Part shown: positions 9,601 to 17,255 of the stretch, one piece after another
How positions within the stretch are numbered: position 1 is the stretch's first letter
Layout of the letters: each line of letters opens with the position of its first letter
From: Dyadobacter jiangsuensis
GTDB lineage: Bacteria; Bacteroidota; Bacteroidia; Cytophagales; Spirosomataceae
DNA length: 64,000 bases
NCBI RefSeq assembly: GCF_003014695.1
Contig: NZ_PYAS01000005.1
Location: forward strand, 248,001 to 312,000
Direction of reading: 5' to 3'
Notes under the pieces: model-generated
Database searches by the model: none
What the model was told of the DNA's origin: nothing
What the model saw: only the letters and a program-made list of their open reading frames with translations
Program-made: the position numbers and the translations under genes

Positions 9601-10824
9601 TCAAAATGCCTGCATCACCTCCTCAATCGGCTTCGCTCCTTCGAAAAACGACAGCAGCCGCACGAGAATTCCTTCCACCACCGCATCCGGGCAGGACGCG
9701 CCGCACGTAAGCATGATACGCACAGGTGTTTTTGCCGGAATATAGTTTTCAGTGACCACTTCTTCTTTTTTATGCAGGTCAAAATGGCGGATCAGTTGCC
9801 TGTCCAGGATTTTATTTACGGATTCAATAAAGTATGTCGGGAACTTCTGCTCGCACAGCTCCACCAAATGCGAAGTATTAGAGCTGTTATACCCGCCTGC
9901 GACAACCACCAGATCGGCATCGTGGGTGAGCAATGCATAAGTAGCATCCTGGTTATCGTTCGTCGCGTAGCATAAGGTGTCGCGCGTGTTCGCGAAACGG
10001 TCCTCCACCTGCTCGGGACGCAGGCTGTAATGCTTTATCATCACATTTTTGAGGTAGTCGGCAATGCCTTGCGTGTCGGAGGCCAGCATGGTGGTCTGAT
10101 TCACGACGCCGATCCGCTGCAAGTCTTTTGCAGGGTCAAAACCTTCGGAATACTGGTTTTTGAAGTCCTCAAAAAACTGCAATGCCGGTCTTGCGCCGGT
10201 CATATATTCAGCCAAAATCTGAGCCTGCTTCATGTTTTCTACCACCACGGTCGGCGCATTTTCTTTGCTATGCGAGAATGTCGCACGGGTTTCTTCGTGA
10301 TTGGGCTTTCCGTGGACTACAATGGTGTAATCCTTCTCGCCAATCTGCGCCGCACGGTTCCAGACCTTTTCAACGAATGGGCAGGTCGTGTCGTAGACGT
10401 ATTCGCCCACGCCTAATTCGGCAATTTTTTGCTGATTTTCGACCGTAGTGCCAAATGCCGGAACGATTACAATGTCCTCGGCCGTCAATTGTTCCCAGCC
10501 GATCAGCTGCTTGCCTTTCGTGTCCATGATAAACTGCACGCCACGCTCGATCAGGTCACGGTTCACGTCGGGGTTGTGAATCATTTCACTCAAAAGAAAG
10601 ATTCGCTTGCCCGGGTTTTCGGCGATGGCCTTGTACGCAATATCGATCGCATTCTCTACCCCGTAACAGAACCCAAAATGGCGCGCAATAAGAAATTGCA
10701 CCGGCCCGAAATCAAGCACGGTGGGTGAATAATCCCTTTTCAGCTTGTCGTTTTTACGGCGGAACTCCTTGATTGGCGTGATAATGCGGCTCCGGTAAAA
10801 ATCGGGGATATTGAAAGTTTTCAT
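9601..10824 (-). CDS. ispH: 4-hydroxy-3-methylbut-2-enyl diphosphate reductase
   Basis: IspH (LytB) is the last enzyme of the non-mevalonate isoprenoid pathway, an iron-sulfur enzyme that reduces HMBPP to IPP and DMAPP. The three conserved cysteines that hold the cluster are visible: GFCYGVENA (Cys53), DTTCPFVEKVW, and LTCGASCPDAVVEG near the end. The HGKPNHEET segment supplies a conserved active-site His region. At 407 residues it is longer than the E. coli type (about 316), with about 40 extra residues at the N-terminus; long forms are known in several phyla. A near-consensus promoter sits just upstream. The isoprenoid product would feed the polyprenyl synthase encoded at 29212-30186. Confidence 0.95.
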   Translation of the reverse strand: MKTFNIPDFYRSRIITPIKEFRRKNDKLKRDYSPTVLDFGPVQFLIARHFGFCYGVENAIDIAYKAIAENPGKRIFLLSEMIHNPDVNRDLIERGVQFIMDTKGKQLIGWEQLTAEDIVIVPAFGTTVENQQKIAELGVGEYVYDTTCPFVEKVWNRAAQIGEKDYTIVVHGKPNHEETRATFSHSKENAPTVVVENMKQAQILAEYMTGARPALQFFEDFKNQYSEGFDPAKDLQRIGVVNQTTMLASDTQGIADYLKNVMIKHYSLRPEQVEDRFANTRDTLCYATNDNQDATYALLTHDADLVVVAGGYNSSNTSHLVELCEQKFPTYFIESVNKILDRQLIRHFDLHKKEEVVTENYIPAKTPVRIMLTCGASCPDAVVEGILVRLLSFFEGAKPIEEVMQAF

Positions 10825-10856
10825 GTACTAAAATCGGTAGATTGCAACAAGCGGCA

Positions 10857-10886
10857 CAAAGATAACCCCGCCTTTTCTAAGAACAA
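10857..10886 (-). promoter_or_regulatory. Promoter of ispH (Bacteroidota -33/-7 type)
   Basis: On the minus strand: TTG at 10886-10884, a 19-nt spacer, then TATCTTTG at 10864-10857. Both elements match the Bacteroidota consensus (TTG - 19 to 21 - TAnnTTTG). Transcription would start near 10850, giving a leader of about 25 nt before the ispH ATG at 10824. This is the cleanest promoter I found in the window. Confidence 0.65.
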
Positions 10887-11003
10887 CATGGTATGCCTCC
10901 TTTGTTCGGTATGCGGCATTTTGAAAAATTTTTTAAAACAAATGCAACTTGCCGAAGAATCGCTTGTCTTTGATTCAGAACGTTCAAAATATAAACCTTC
11001 TGC

Positions 11004-11567
11004 TTGAAAACACAAATTTACCCCGACCGGCACGTCGAACTGGTGGAGCGTTGTAAACTCGGAGAGCGCAAAGCGCAATACGAGCTTTATAAACATTACT
11101 CAAAAGCCATGTTCAACATCTGCATGCGGATACTGAACCATTTGGGAGAGGCTGAGGACGCTTTGCAGGAGGCCTTCGTGGATGCATTCACGAACCTCCA
11201 CCAGTTCAGGCAGCAGTCGACGTTTGGGGCATGGTTGAAGCAAATCGTGGTCAATAAGGCTATCAACCACATGCGCAGCAGGAAGGTAAAATGGGTGGAA
11301 ATCGACGAATTCCACGAGACTTTGGAGCAAAGTGACCGGAATGAGGATTCTTTCGGACTGGACGAGAGCGACACGACGCTCGAAATAGAAAGGGTCCGCA
11401 ATGCGGTACAGAAATTGCCGGATGGTTACCGGGTGGTACTAAGTCTGTATTTGTTCGAAGGCTACGACCACGAAGAAATCGGCGAAGTGCTCGGGATCAG
11501 TGAAACCACCTCCCGGACGCAATACATGAGGGCGAAGCGTAAATTGACCGAGATGCTGGTACGGTGA
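11004..11567 (+). CDS. ECF-type RNA polymerase sigma-70 family factor
   Basis: A 187-residue group IV (ECF) sigma factor. Region 2 is seen at residues 25-95, with the core-binding/-10 recognition signature EAEDALQEAFVDAF and the FRQQSTFGAWLKQIVVNKA stretch. Region 4, at about 130-187, has a helix-turn-helix (GYDHEEIGEVLGISETTSRT) for -35 recognition. No start other than the TTG at 11004 is available before residue 36 and an in-frame TAA lies just upstream, so the TTG start is probably real. The next two genes on the strand encode a small membrane protein and a DUF4097-like protein; the first is a plausible anti-sigma factor. A 170-nt inverted-repeat array separates them. Confidence 0.85.
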   Translation: MKTQIYPDRHVELVERCKLGERKAQYELYKHYSKAMFNICMRILNHLGEAEDALQEAFVDAFTNLHQFRQQSTFGAWLKQIVVNKAINHMRSRKVKWVEIDEFHETLEQSDRNEDSFGLDESDTTLEIERVRNAVQKLPDGYRVVLSLYLFEGYDHEEIGEVLGISETTSRTQYMRAKRKLTEMLVR

Positions 11568-11579
11568 CGGAGCCGTCGG

Positions 11580-11745
11580 TTGTGGTCATGTGTAGTCAGG
11601 AAGTAGTCATGTATGGTCAGGAAATTAGTCAGGTGTGGTCAAGGATAGTCAAATGAGAGAGAAACAACAAATGACAATGCTTGACCGCGCGGCGGACCGC
11701 AAAACATGACAACAAATGACAATCCCTGACAACAAGTGACAAATA
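11580..11745. repeat. Inverted array of short TAGTCA/TGACTA-type repeats (copy 1)
   Basis: After the sigma-factor stop come about seven units built on GTAGTCAxG/TGGTCAGG. After a central spacer come about six complementary units such as TGACAACAAATGACAA. The arms can pair into a long imperfect hairpin. The same unit family reappears after secA (27588-27795). It occupies most of the 264-nt gap between the ECF sigma gene and the next gene and may limit read-through between them. Confidence 0.75.
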
Positions 11746-11831
11746 AATAAGCACCAGGAGTTAAAGAATATTGACCCTTAAACTATTACGGATTTGAGAC
11801 TATTATTTACACTTGACAAGTTAATTAATCT

Positions 11832-12440
11832 ATGAAAAATTCTTCTGATAAAAAGGATCGATTGGAGCGGTTTGTGCGTGATAACAGGGATGGATTTGAT
11901 ACTTTCTTACCGCAGGATTCTTTATGGAGCCAGATTGAGAGCCAACTACATAACGAAATTCCGATAGTTCCTGAGAAATCGAAAAAAAAAATCAGGCGTC
12001 TGAGTAACCCCTATTTCGACTGGCGTATTGCCGCGGGGGTATTCCTGGCGCTCGGAATCGGGTTTCTGGTTTACCTCAATAACGAATACGGCATTACCCG
12101 TGATCCGCGCGTGGCCCTGAAAGTTCCCGCATATGCCCGCGAATTCAATCAATACAATGTTGCAATAGACCAAAAAAGGGAGGAGATCATCAAGCTGGCC
12201 CGGAACAATCCGGAGCTGTACAAAGATTTCTCCGCTGATTTGGAAAGTCTGGAGTCGAACTATAAAAACCTTCGCTCCAACTTATCTAACGCCCCTAACC
12301 AGGAAGCACTGCTTGAAGCAATGGTTCAGAACCTGCAATTACAGGTTGACCTACTGAACCAACAACTGGAAATTTTGCAACGCATTAACAAAGTGAAAAA
12401 TGACAACGATAAAGAAAATAGCGAAGCTCCTGTTATTTAG
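11832..12440 (+). CDS. Putative anti-sigma-like membrane protein with coiled coil
   Basis: A 202-residue protein I cannot assign to a named family. Residues 1-60 are polar and cytosolic-looking, one membrane helix (WRIAAGVFLALGIGFLVYL) follows at about 62-82, and the rest is helical with a coiled coil at about 150-190 (repeated VQNLQLQVDLLNQQLEILQ heptads). Position after an ECF sigma gene plus the single-pass layout fit a membrane anti-sigma factor of Bacteroidota type, but no zinc-binding (ZAS) motif is seen. Its 3' end overlaps the next gene by 41 nt, implying coupled translation. Function is inferred from context. Confidence 0.5.
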   Translation: MKNSSDKKDRLERFVRDNRDGFDTFLPQDSLWSQIESQLHNEIPIVPEKSKKKIRRLSNPYFDWRIAAGVFLALGIGFLVYLNNEYGITRDPRVALKVPAYAREFNQYNVAIDQKREEIIKLARNNPELYKDFSADLESLESNYKNLRSNLSNAPNQEALLEAMVQNLQLQVDLLNQQLEILQRINKVKNDNDKENSEAPVI

Positions 12441-13464
12441 TGCGATCGCCGTACTCCCGCAGGTAGCCAGCGCAGCCCTCGATCCCCACGATTCAGAACA
12501 GAACGGACTGATAGAGAAGCGAAGGAATATTGTGAAAGTGTTCGACGTCAGAAAGAGCGATGCGCTCGAAGTTGACAATCAGTTTGGCCTTGTGAAAGTA
12601 AATCTGTGGGCGAAGGAAGAGATTAAGGTGGAGATTGTGGTTACCGCCAATGCCCCTTCCGACTCCCGCGCCACGGAATACCTCAGCTCGGTGAATATCG
12701 ATGAAAAACGCGTCAAAAATGTCATCAGCCTTACTACCCGCATTGACCGTAACCAGTTCGGCAACAATGGCTGGAATAAAAGCAAGGGCGACAAGAATTT
12801 CATCCAGATCGATTATACGATCTACATGCCGAAGGAAAATTCACTGACCGTTCGCAACAAATTCGGGAATACCGATATCCCGTCGTTCTACGCTCCGCTG
12901 ACCGTCGACTCCAAGCACGGTAACTTCATGGCCATGCTCCTCGAAAACCCGGATAATGTGATCGATATCCAGTTTGGAAGTGCCAAAATCGGCAAAATGG
13001 ATGGCGGAAAGCTGGATTGCCAGTACTCCAATGTAAAGCTCGATCAGGCTAAAAAGGTATGGTTGAGCAACAAATTCGGTGAGCTGACTATCGGCGATGT
13101 GGTGAATCTGGACGCAGCCATCGATTATTCAGGGGCTAAAATCGGGACGATCCGGGGTACCGGCAAAATCAAGCTCAATTATTCGGGTAATTTCAAAATC
13201 GACGAACTGACGCATTCCGCGCAGAATGTAGATATCCAGGCGCAGTACTCGTCAATCGTGCTGCCGGCGGAGGCCAATCAGTTCAATGTGAGCGTAACGT
13301 ATGGCAAGTTTAGTTACCCGACTGAGAATGTCAATTTCTCGATGCAGCCCGATAAAGACGGCCGTCCCGACAAAATGAAGCATTACCAGGGCAAAGTCGG
13401 CTCCGGTGGCGGGACCAAAATTACCGTGACCTCGGTCTTTGGAGATGTAAAATTGAAAAATTAG
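12400..13464 (+). CDS. Secreted DUF4097-like beta-repeat protein
   Basis: A 354-residue protein with a cleavable signal peptide (residues 1-25, ending VASA). The rest is a run of short beta-strand repeats in which phrases such as VDNQFGLVKV, VRNKFGNTDI, LSNKFGELTI and TSVFGDVKL recur. This gives a beta-solenoid-like pattern seen in DUF4097/DUF4098 putative adhesins, which often sit beside sigma/anti-sigma or PspC genes in Bacteroidota. It overlaps the upstream membrane-protein gene by 41 nt and ends 8 nt from the 3' end of convergent bshC. It is probably exported to the periplasm or surface; its biochemical role is unknown. Confidence 0.6.
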   Translation: MTTIKKIAKLLLFSAIAVLPQVASAALDPHDSEQNGLIEKRRNIVKVFDVRKSDALEVDNQFGLVKVNLWAKEEIKVEIVVTANAPSDSRATEYLSSVNIDEKRVKNVISLTTRIDRNQFGNNGWNKSKGDKNFIQIDYTIYMPKENSLTVRNKFGNTDIPSFYAPLTVDSKHGNFMAMLLENPDNVIDIQFGSAKIGKMDGGKLDCQYSNVKLDQAKKVWLSNKFGELTIGDVVNLDAAIDYSGAKIGTIRGTGKIKLNYSGNFKIDELTHSAQNVDIQAQYSSIVLPAEANQFNVSVTYGKFSYPTENVNFSMQPDKDGRPDKMKHYQGKVGSGGGTKITVTSVFGDVKLKN

Positions 13465-13472
13465 CCCCTCTC

Positions 13473-15023
13473 CTACTCTTCCAGCAGCACATTATACCGG
13501 AAATCCAGAGGATCAAAGGCATGGTAAAGCTTCTGAATGAACTGAGGGTCGTTAATATAGAAGTTCAGCAAATTATCATACCGTTCCTGGGCGATTCCGT
13601 TCGGGAACAGTTTGTTTTTAAGGGTCAATAATTGCTCGATCTCCGATTCATGATTGCGTTCCTCTGCACGGATAATGCGCTTTTCGAGGTGTTTCAATGA
13701 ATTTAGAAGGCGCGTTTGCTCCGCTTTCACCGCACCGTGCATCGTCTGATCTACATCCGTTGCCTTCGCGAGTATCTGCTCAAAAATGGCATTGAACGCT
13801 TCTTTCTGATCGCTCAGGTTGAGCTCGTGCTCGGTATTGCGCTCGATGAATGTCTTGCGCAATGCAATTTCGTCCAGGAACAGGTCTTTGTAATCGATTT
13901 TCAGCTTCTGCGCTTTCTTATACTGATGCCCGTTCATATACAACGCGAAATTCCGCGGCATCAGCATGGGATAAGGCACGCCAAAATGGTCGAAAACACC
14001 TTTCAGCTGCATCCAGTAAGGCACTTCTGACGGCCCGCCTATATACGCAAGGTTGGGTAAAATCACTTCTTCGTACAGCGGCCGCAGGATCACATTCGGA
14101 CTGAACCGTTCCGGGTTACTTTCCGCAAGTGCTAACAGCTCGGTTTCACTGAATTCCAGCTCGGTATTCAGCACTTTGAACACGTCGCCCTCGCGCACGA
14201 TGCGTTCGCGCAGGTTGTCGTCGAGGTAAAAGAAATTGATTTCGCGCGCGTGCAGGGGAGTGTGATAGCCGAGCGCATTCAAGCGGGAAGTGGTTTCTGT
14301 AACGAGTTTTTCTGAAATAGAATCTTTCAGTTCTTCCTTAATTACCGGCAGGAAGTGCCGCTTCAAATCTGCATGGTCGGCATCGAGGCTGATCAGCCCG
14401 TAACGTCCGAAGAGCTCGTGCATGTAACATCGCACGGCGTCAGCCAATGTAGTATTTTCGAGATAAGCCTTTGCAAAAAGCAGCGGCTTGTCCGGCAATT
14501 GCTTCAAAATGCCCGCCAATTCTTTCGGATTCAGCTTTCCAACGGCGCCTTTGTGCTCGCCCGTCCATTTGTGCGTCTGCCCGAAAAGGTGGAAGGATGC
14601 GATTTCCTCAAAATCATGGTCCTCCGTAGCCATCCAATAAATGGGTACAAAATTGTATTCCGGGTACTTCGTCTTTAATGCTTCGGCAAGCTTGATGATC
14701 GTGACGATCTTATAGATGATGTACAACGGCCCTGTGAAAATATTCAGCTGGTGGCCGGTTGTTACGGTAAATGTATTTTCTTGTAATAAAACCGAAAAAT
14801 CGGGGAGGTAAGGCAGGCCATGGTATTGCTTCGTGAGCACATCCACAAGCGTCTTGCGTTTGTCGGCCGTGAAGGCTGTTTTGTTCAAAATAGCCTTCTC
14901 TGCGTTTTCCAACGTCGGAAAGATGCCGTAAAATGATTCAAGCGTAGGTTTCTGATCGAGGTAATCGAGTAGTAATGCAGGAAACTGGCCTGTGGTACGC
15001 AGATCCACGGAATGCAAGGTCAT
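13473..15023 (-). CDS. bshC: Bacillithiol biosynthesis cysteine-adding enzyme
   Basis: BshC attaches cysteine to glucosaminyl-malate, the last step in making bacillithiol, the low-molecular-weight thiol of many Firmicutes and Bacteroidota. The Rossmann-like core carries FTVTTGHQLNIFTGPLYIIYK and FVPIYWMATEDHDFEEI, both diagnostic of the family, and GGPSEVPYW near the middle. A long coiled-coil helix follows near the C-terminus. I chose the ATG at 15023 (516 residues; the protein then begins MTLHSVDLRTTGQFP, as BshC does). An upstream in-frame start at 15182 would add 53 unrelated residues and run across the acyl-CoA dehydrogenase terminator. Neither bshA nor bshB is nearby. Confidence 0.92.
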   Translation of the reverse strand: MTLHSVDLRTTGQFPALLLDYLDQKPTLESFYGIFPTLENAEKAILNKTAFTADKRKTLVDVLTKQYHGLPYLPDFSVLLQENTFTVTTGHQLNIFTGPLYIIYKIVTIIKLAEALKTKYPEYNFVPIYWMATEDHDFEEIASFHLFGQTHKWTGEHKGAVGKLNPKELAGILKQLPDKPLLFAKAYLENTTLADAVRCYMHELFGRYGLISLDADHADLKRHFLPVIKEELKDSISEKLVTETTSRLNALGYHTPLHAREINFFYLDDNLRERIVREGDVFKVLNTELEFSETELLALAESNPERFSPNVILRPLYEEVILPNLAYIGGPSEVPYWMQLKGVFDHFGVPYPMLMPRNFALYMNGHQYKKAQKLKIDYKDLFLDEIALRKTFIERNTEHELNLSDQKEAFNAIFEQILAKATDVDQTMHGAVKAEQTRLLNSLKHLEKRIIRAEERNHESEIEQLLTLKNKLFPNGIAQERYDNLLNFYINDPQFIQKLYHAFDPLDFRYNVLLEE

Positions 15024-15180
15024 GAAAGGTGGTTTTTCAGTAGCTAGTAGAGAATCCAACGTATTAATTTTTGCTAATTGACTCAAAAAAGAAACCAAAT
15101 ATCTAACGAGAAAGGCGCCGTTTTTGGTTTCCCAAAATTGCGCATTTTGACCAATAATCGAAAACCTTTCACCAAGATAC

Positions 15181-15212
15181 AAAAAAGCCGCATCCGAGTC
15201 AGATGCGGCTTT
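15181..15212 (-). terminator. Intrinsic terminator of the acyl-CoA dehydrogenase gene
   Basis: On the minus strand: stem AAAGCCGCATC / GATGCGGCTTT with a 7-nt loop, followed by a U-run. It lies about 65 nt beyond the acyl-CoA dehydrogenase stop and upstream of the bshC start at 15023, which supports separate transcription of the two genes. Confidence 0.8.
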
Positions 15213-15275
15213 CGAACGTGTACATTTTGGTTTTCAGTTGTAGCAGGTTATTCGCCTGAGATATTTATAGTTTTT

Positions 15276-17090
15276 TTAAAAGACGTAGTCATTTTTGGCT
15301 ATCAGCTCATCAGCGATCCGGCGGCGCGCGTCTTTGAGATTCATAGGTTCGATCTTGGTGAATCTTTTCAGTCCCATCAGCATTACGCGGAGCTCATCGC
15401 TCTCTGCAAAACTGGTAATAGCCGAGCGCCCCGCATTGTTGACCCTTTCAACGGCGCGATTGAGGTAAATGAGCGCTATGTCTTTTTGCAATGCATTCGC
15501 CTCCTCGCCTAGTAGTCCGATCCGTTTCTCCACCCGCAATAACACGGATTCGGCCACATAAATTTCAATTACCATATCAGCCACGTTCATGATAATCTCC
15601 TGTTCCTCAGAAAGTTTCATCATAAACTTCTGCACCGCGGCACCCGCTATCATCAACGCTGCTTTTTTCAGGTTTTTGATCACTTTTTTCTCCGCTGCGA
15701 ACAATGTTTCATCCTCATCCGAGCTGAAATCGGGGATCGATAAAATTTCCTTGCCCACCGCCATCGCCGGCCCCATGAGGTCAAGCTGGCCTTTCATGGC
15801 GCGTTTCAGGAGCATATCTACCACCAACAGGCGGTTGATTTCGTTGGTACCTTCAAAAATCCGGTTGATCCGGCTATCGCGATAGGCGCGATCCATGGGC
15901 GCATCGGCCGAGAAACCCATCCCTCCATACACCTGCACACCTTCGTCCACCACAAAATCCAGCACTTCCGACCCATGCACCTTCATGATCGCGCACTCAA
16001 TCGCAAATTCTTCCAGAGCCTTCAATTTCGCCTCGGCATCGTTCATCCCCTTGTCTTTGAAGGCCTGGATGAGATCATCTATATTTTGTCCTACCCGGTA
16101 GGCCGCCGATTCCGTCGCGAACATTCCCACCGCCATTTCAGCGAGTTTGTGTTTGATAGCGCCGAAATTGGCGATCGCGGTACCGAACTGCTTGCGCTCG
16201 TTGGCATATTGTATCGCTTGCGAAGCCACTCGTTTCGAGCCGCCCAAGGCCGCCGCTGCCAGCTTAATACGGCCGATATTGAGGATATTAACCGCTATTT
16301 TAAACCCGTTACCACGCTCGGAAAGCATATTCGCTACCGGCACCTGGCAATCGTTGAAGAACAACTGACGCGTATCCGAACCCTTGATGCCCATTTTGTG
16401 CTCGGGTTCGTTCATCGTAATGCCGCCAAACGACTTCTCGATGATGAATGCGGTTAGGTTTTTATCGGTTTCGCCATTGTCCTCTATTTTGGCAAAAACA
16501 ATGAATACATCTGCAAAACCGCCGTTCGTGATCCACATCTTCTGACCATTGATCACATAATGCTGTCCGTCGGCGCTCAGTTTAGCCTTTGTTTTACCCG
16601 AATTGGCATCCGAACCTGAATCAGGCTCAGTGAGACAGTATGCAGCTTTCCATTCGCCGGAGGCGAGCTTCGGCAGGTATTGAGATTTCTGCTCCTCATT
16701 GCCATAATAGAGAATGGGGAGTGTTCCGATGCCTGTGTGTGCAGAAAGCGCCACTGAAAACGAATTACCGGCACCGGTCGCTTCCGCTACCAGCATCGAA
16801 GTATTGAAATTCATCCCAAAACCTCCGAACTCCTCCGGCACCGCAGTCCCGAGTAAGCCGAGCTCGCCCGCTTTGTCCATCAGGCCTGAAATCAATGCCG
16901 GGCTTTTGGCCTGGTCGATCTCATCCAAACGCGGCCAGACTTCCTTTGCGAGGAAATCACGGCAAGTATCAGCGATCATTCGCTGTTCTTCATTGAATTC
17001 TTCCGGGATAAAAATCTGGTTCGCCAGGGTTTCCTTGATCAGAAATTCACCTCCTTTGATGGACGTCTGGTTTACTGCTGCAACGGACAT
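15276..17090 (-). CDS. Acyl-CoA dehydrogenase (long, about 600-residue type)
   Basis: A flavoprotein that introduces the 2,3-double bond into acyl-CoA thioesters in fatty-acid beta-oxidation. Seen: the N-terminal helical domain (to about 150), the signature AYCLTEPDSGSDANSGKT in the flavin/substrate-binding middle domain, MWITNGGFADVFIVFAK, and the C-terminal helical domain with QVYGGMGFSADAPMDRAYRDSR and the IFEGTNEINR motif. A further 170 residues form the C-terminal extension found in VLCAD-like 600-residue members. Two palindromic operator copies lie 33 and 85 nt upstream. The same operator precedes the thiolase gene at 22372-23550, so the two beta-oxidation enzymes are probably co-regulated. 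Confidence 0.92.
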   Translation of the reverse strand: MSVAAVNQTSIKGGEFLIKETLANQIFIPEEFNEEQRMIADTCRDFLAKEVWPRLDEIDQAKSPALISGLMDKAGELGLLGTAVPEEFGGFGMNFNTSMLVAEATGAGNSFSVALSAHTGIGTLPILYYGNEEQKSQYLPKLASGEWKAAYCLTEPDSGSDANSGKTKAKLSADGQHYVINGQKMWITNGGFADVFIVFAKIEDNGETDKNLTAFIIEKSFGGITMNEPEHKMGIKGSDTRQLFFNDCQVPVANMLSERGNGFKIAVNILNIGRIKLAAAALGGSKRVASQAIQYANERKQFGTAIANFGAIKHKLAEMAVGMFATESAAYRVGQNIDDLIQAFKDKGMNDAEAKLKALEEFAIECAIMKVHGSEVLDFVVDEGVQVYGGMGFSADAPMDRAYRDSRINRIFEGTNEINRLLVVDMLLKRAMKGQLDLMGPAMAVGKEILSIPDFSSDEDETLFAAEKKVIKNLKKAALMIAGAAVQKFMMKLSEEQEIIMNVADMVIEIYVAESVLLRVEKRIGLLGEEANALQKDIALIYLNRAVERVNNAGRSAITSFAESDELRVMLMGLKRFTKIEPMNLKDARRRIADELIAKNDYVF

Positions 17091-17122
17091 AGCTGAATGC
17101 GGGTTAGTCGGGAAAGTATTGA

Positions 17123-17136
17123 GTATGCTTGCATAC
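17123..17136. promoter_or_regulatory. Palindromic operator, copy 1 upstream of acyl-CoA dehydrogenase
   Basis: GTATGC-TT-GCATAC, a 14-bp two-fold symmetric site centred about 40 nt before the gene start. With its flanks (A before, CATT after) it matches the site in front of the thiolase gene at 18 of 19 positions. The size and symmetry fit a TetR-type dimer site; the regulator is not in this window. Confidence 0.6.
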
Positions 17137-17174
17137 CATTAGAGGTTGATGCAAATATAGATTATAAAAATTAT

Positions 17175-17186
17175 TATGCAAGCATA
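17175..17186. promoter_or_regulatory. Palindromic operator, copy 2 upstream of acyl-CoA dehydrogenase
   Basis: TATGC-AA-GCATA, a slightly weaker second copy in inverse orientation, centred 51 nt from copy 1 (about five helical turns). The paired arrangement suggests cooperative binding or looping over the promoter. Confidence 0.5.
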
Positions 17187-17208
17187 CTATTGTCGAAATA
17201 AATGAAAA

Positions 17209-17231
17209 TGACCGCCTTCAACGGGCGGTCA
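17209..17231 (-). terminator. Hairpin downstream of the T9SS substrate gene
   Basis: Stem TGACCGCC / GGCGGTCA with a 7-nt loop, followed on the minus strand by a U-rich stretch (AUUUUCAUUU). It is 25 nt after the stop of the gene at 17256-20144 and fits an intrinsic terminator. Confidence 0.6.
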
Positions 17232-17255
17232 CTCACAATGCTGTGCTGGTATTCG

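Noticed and set aside
15024-15182. N-terminal extension of BshC by 53 residues
   Set aside because: It would run across the acyl-CoA dehydrogenase terminator and the standard BshC N-terminus starts at 15023.
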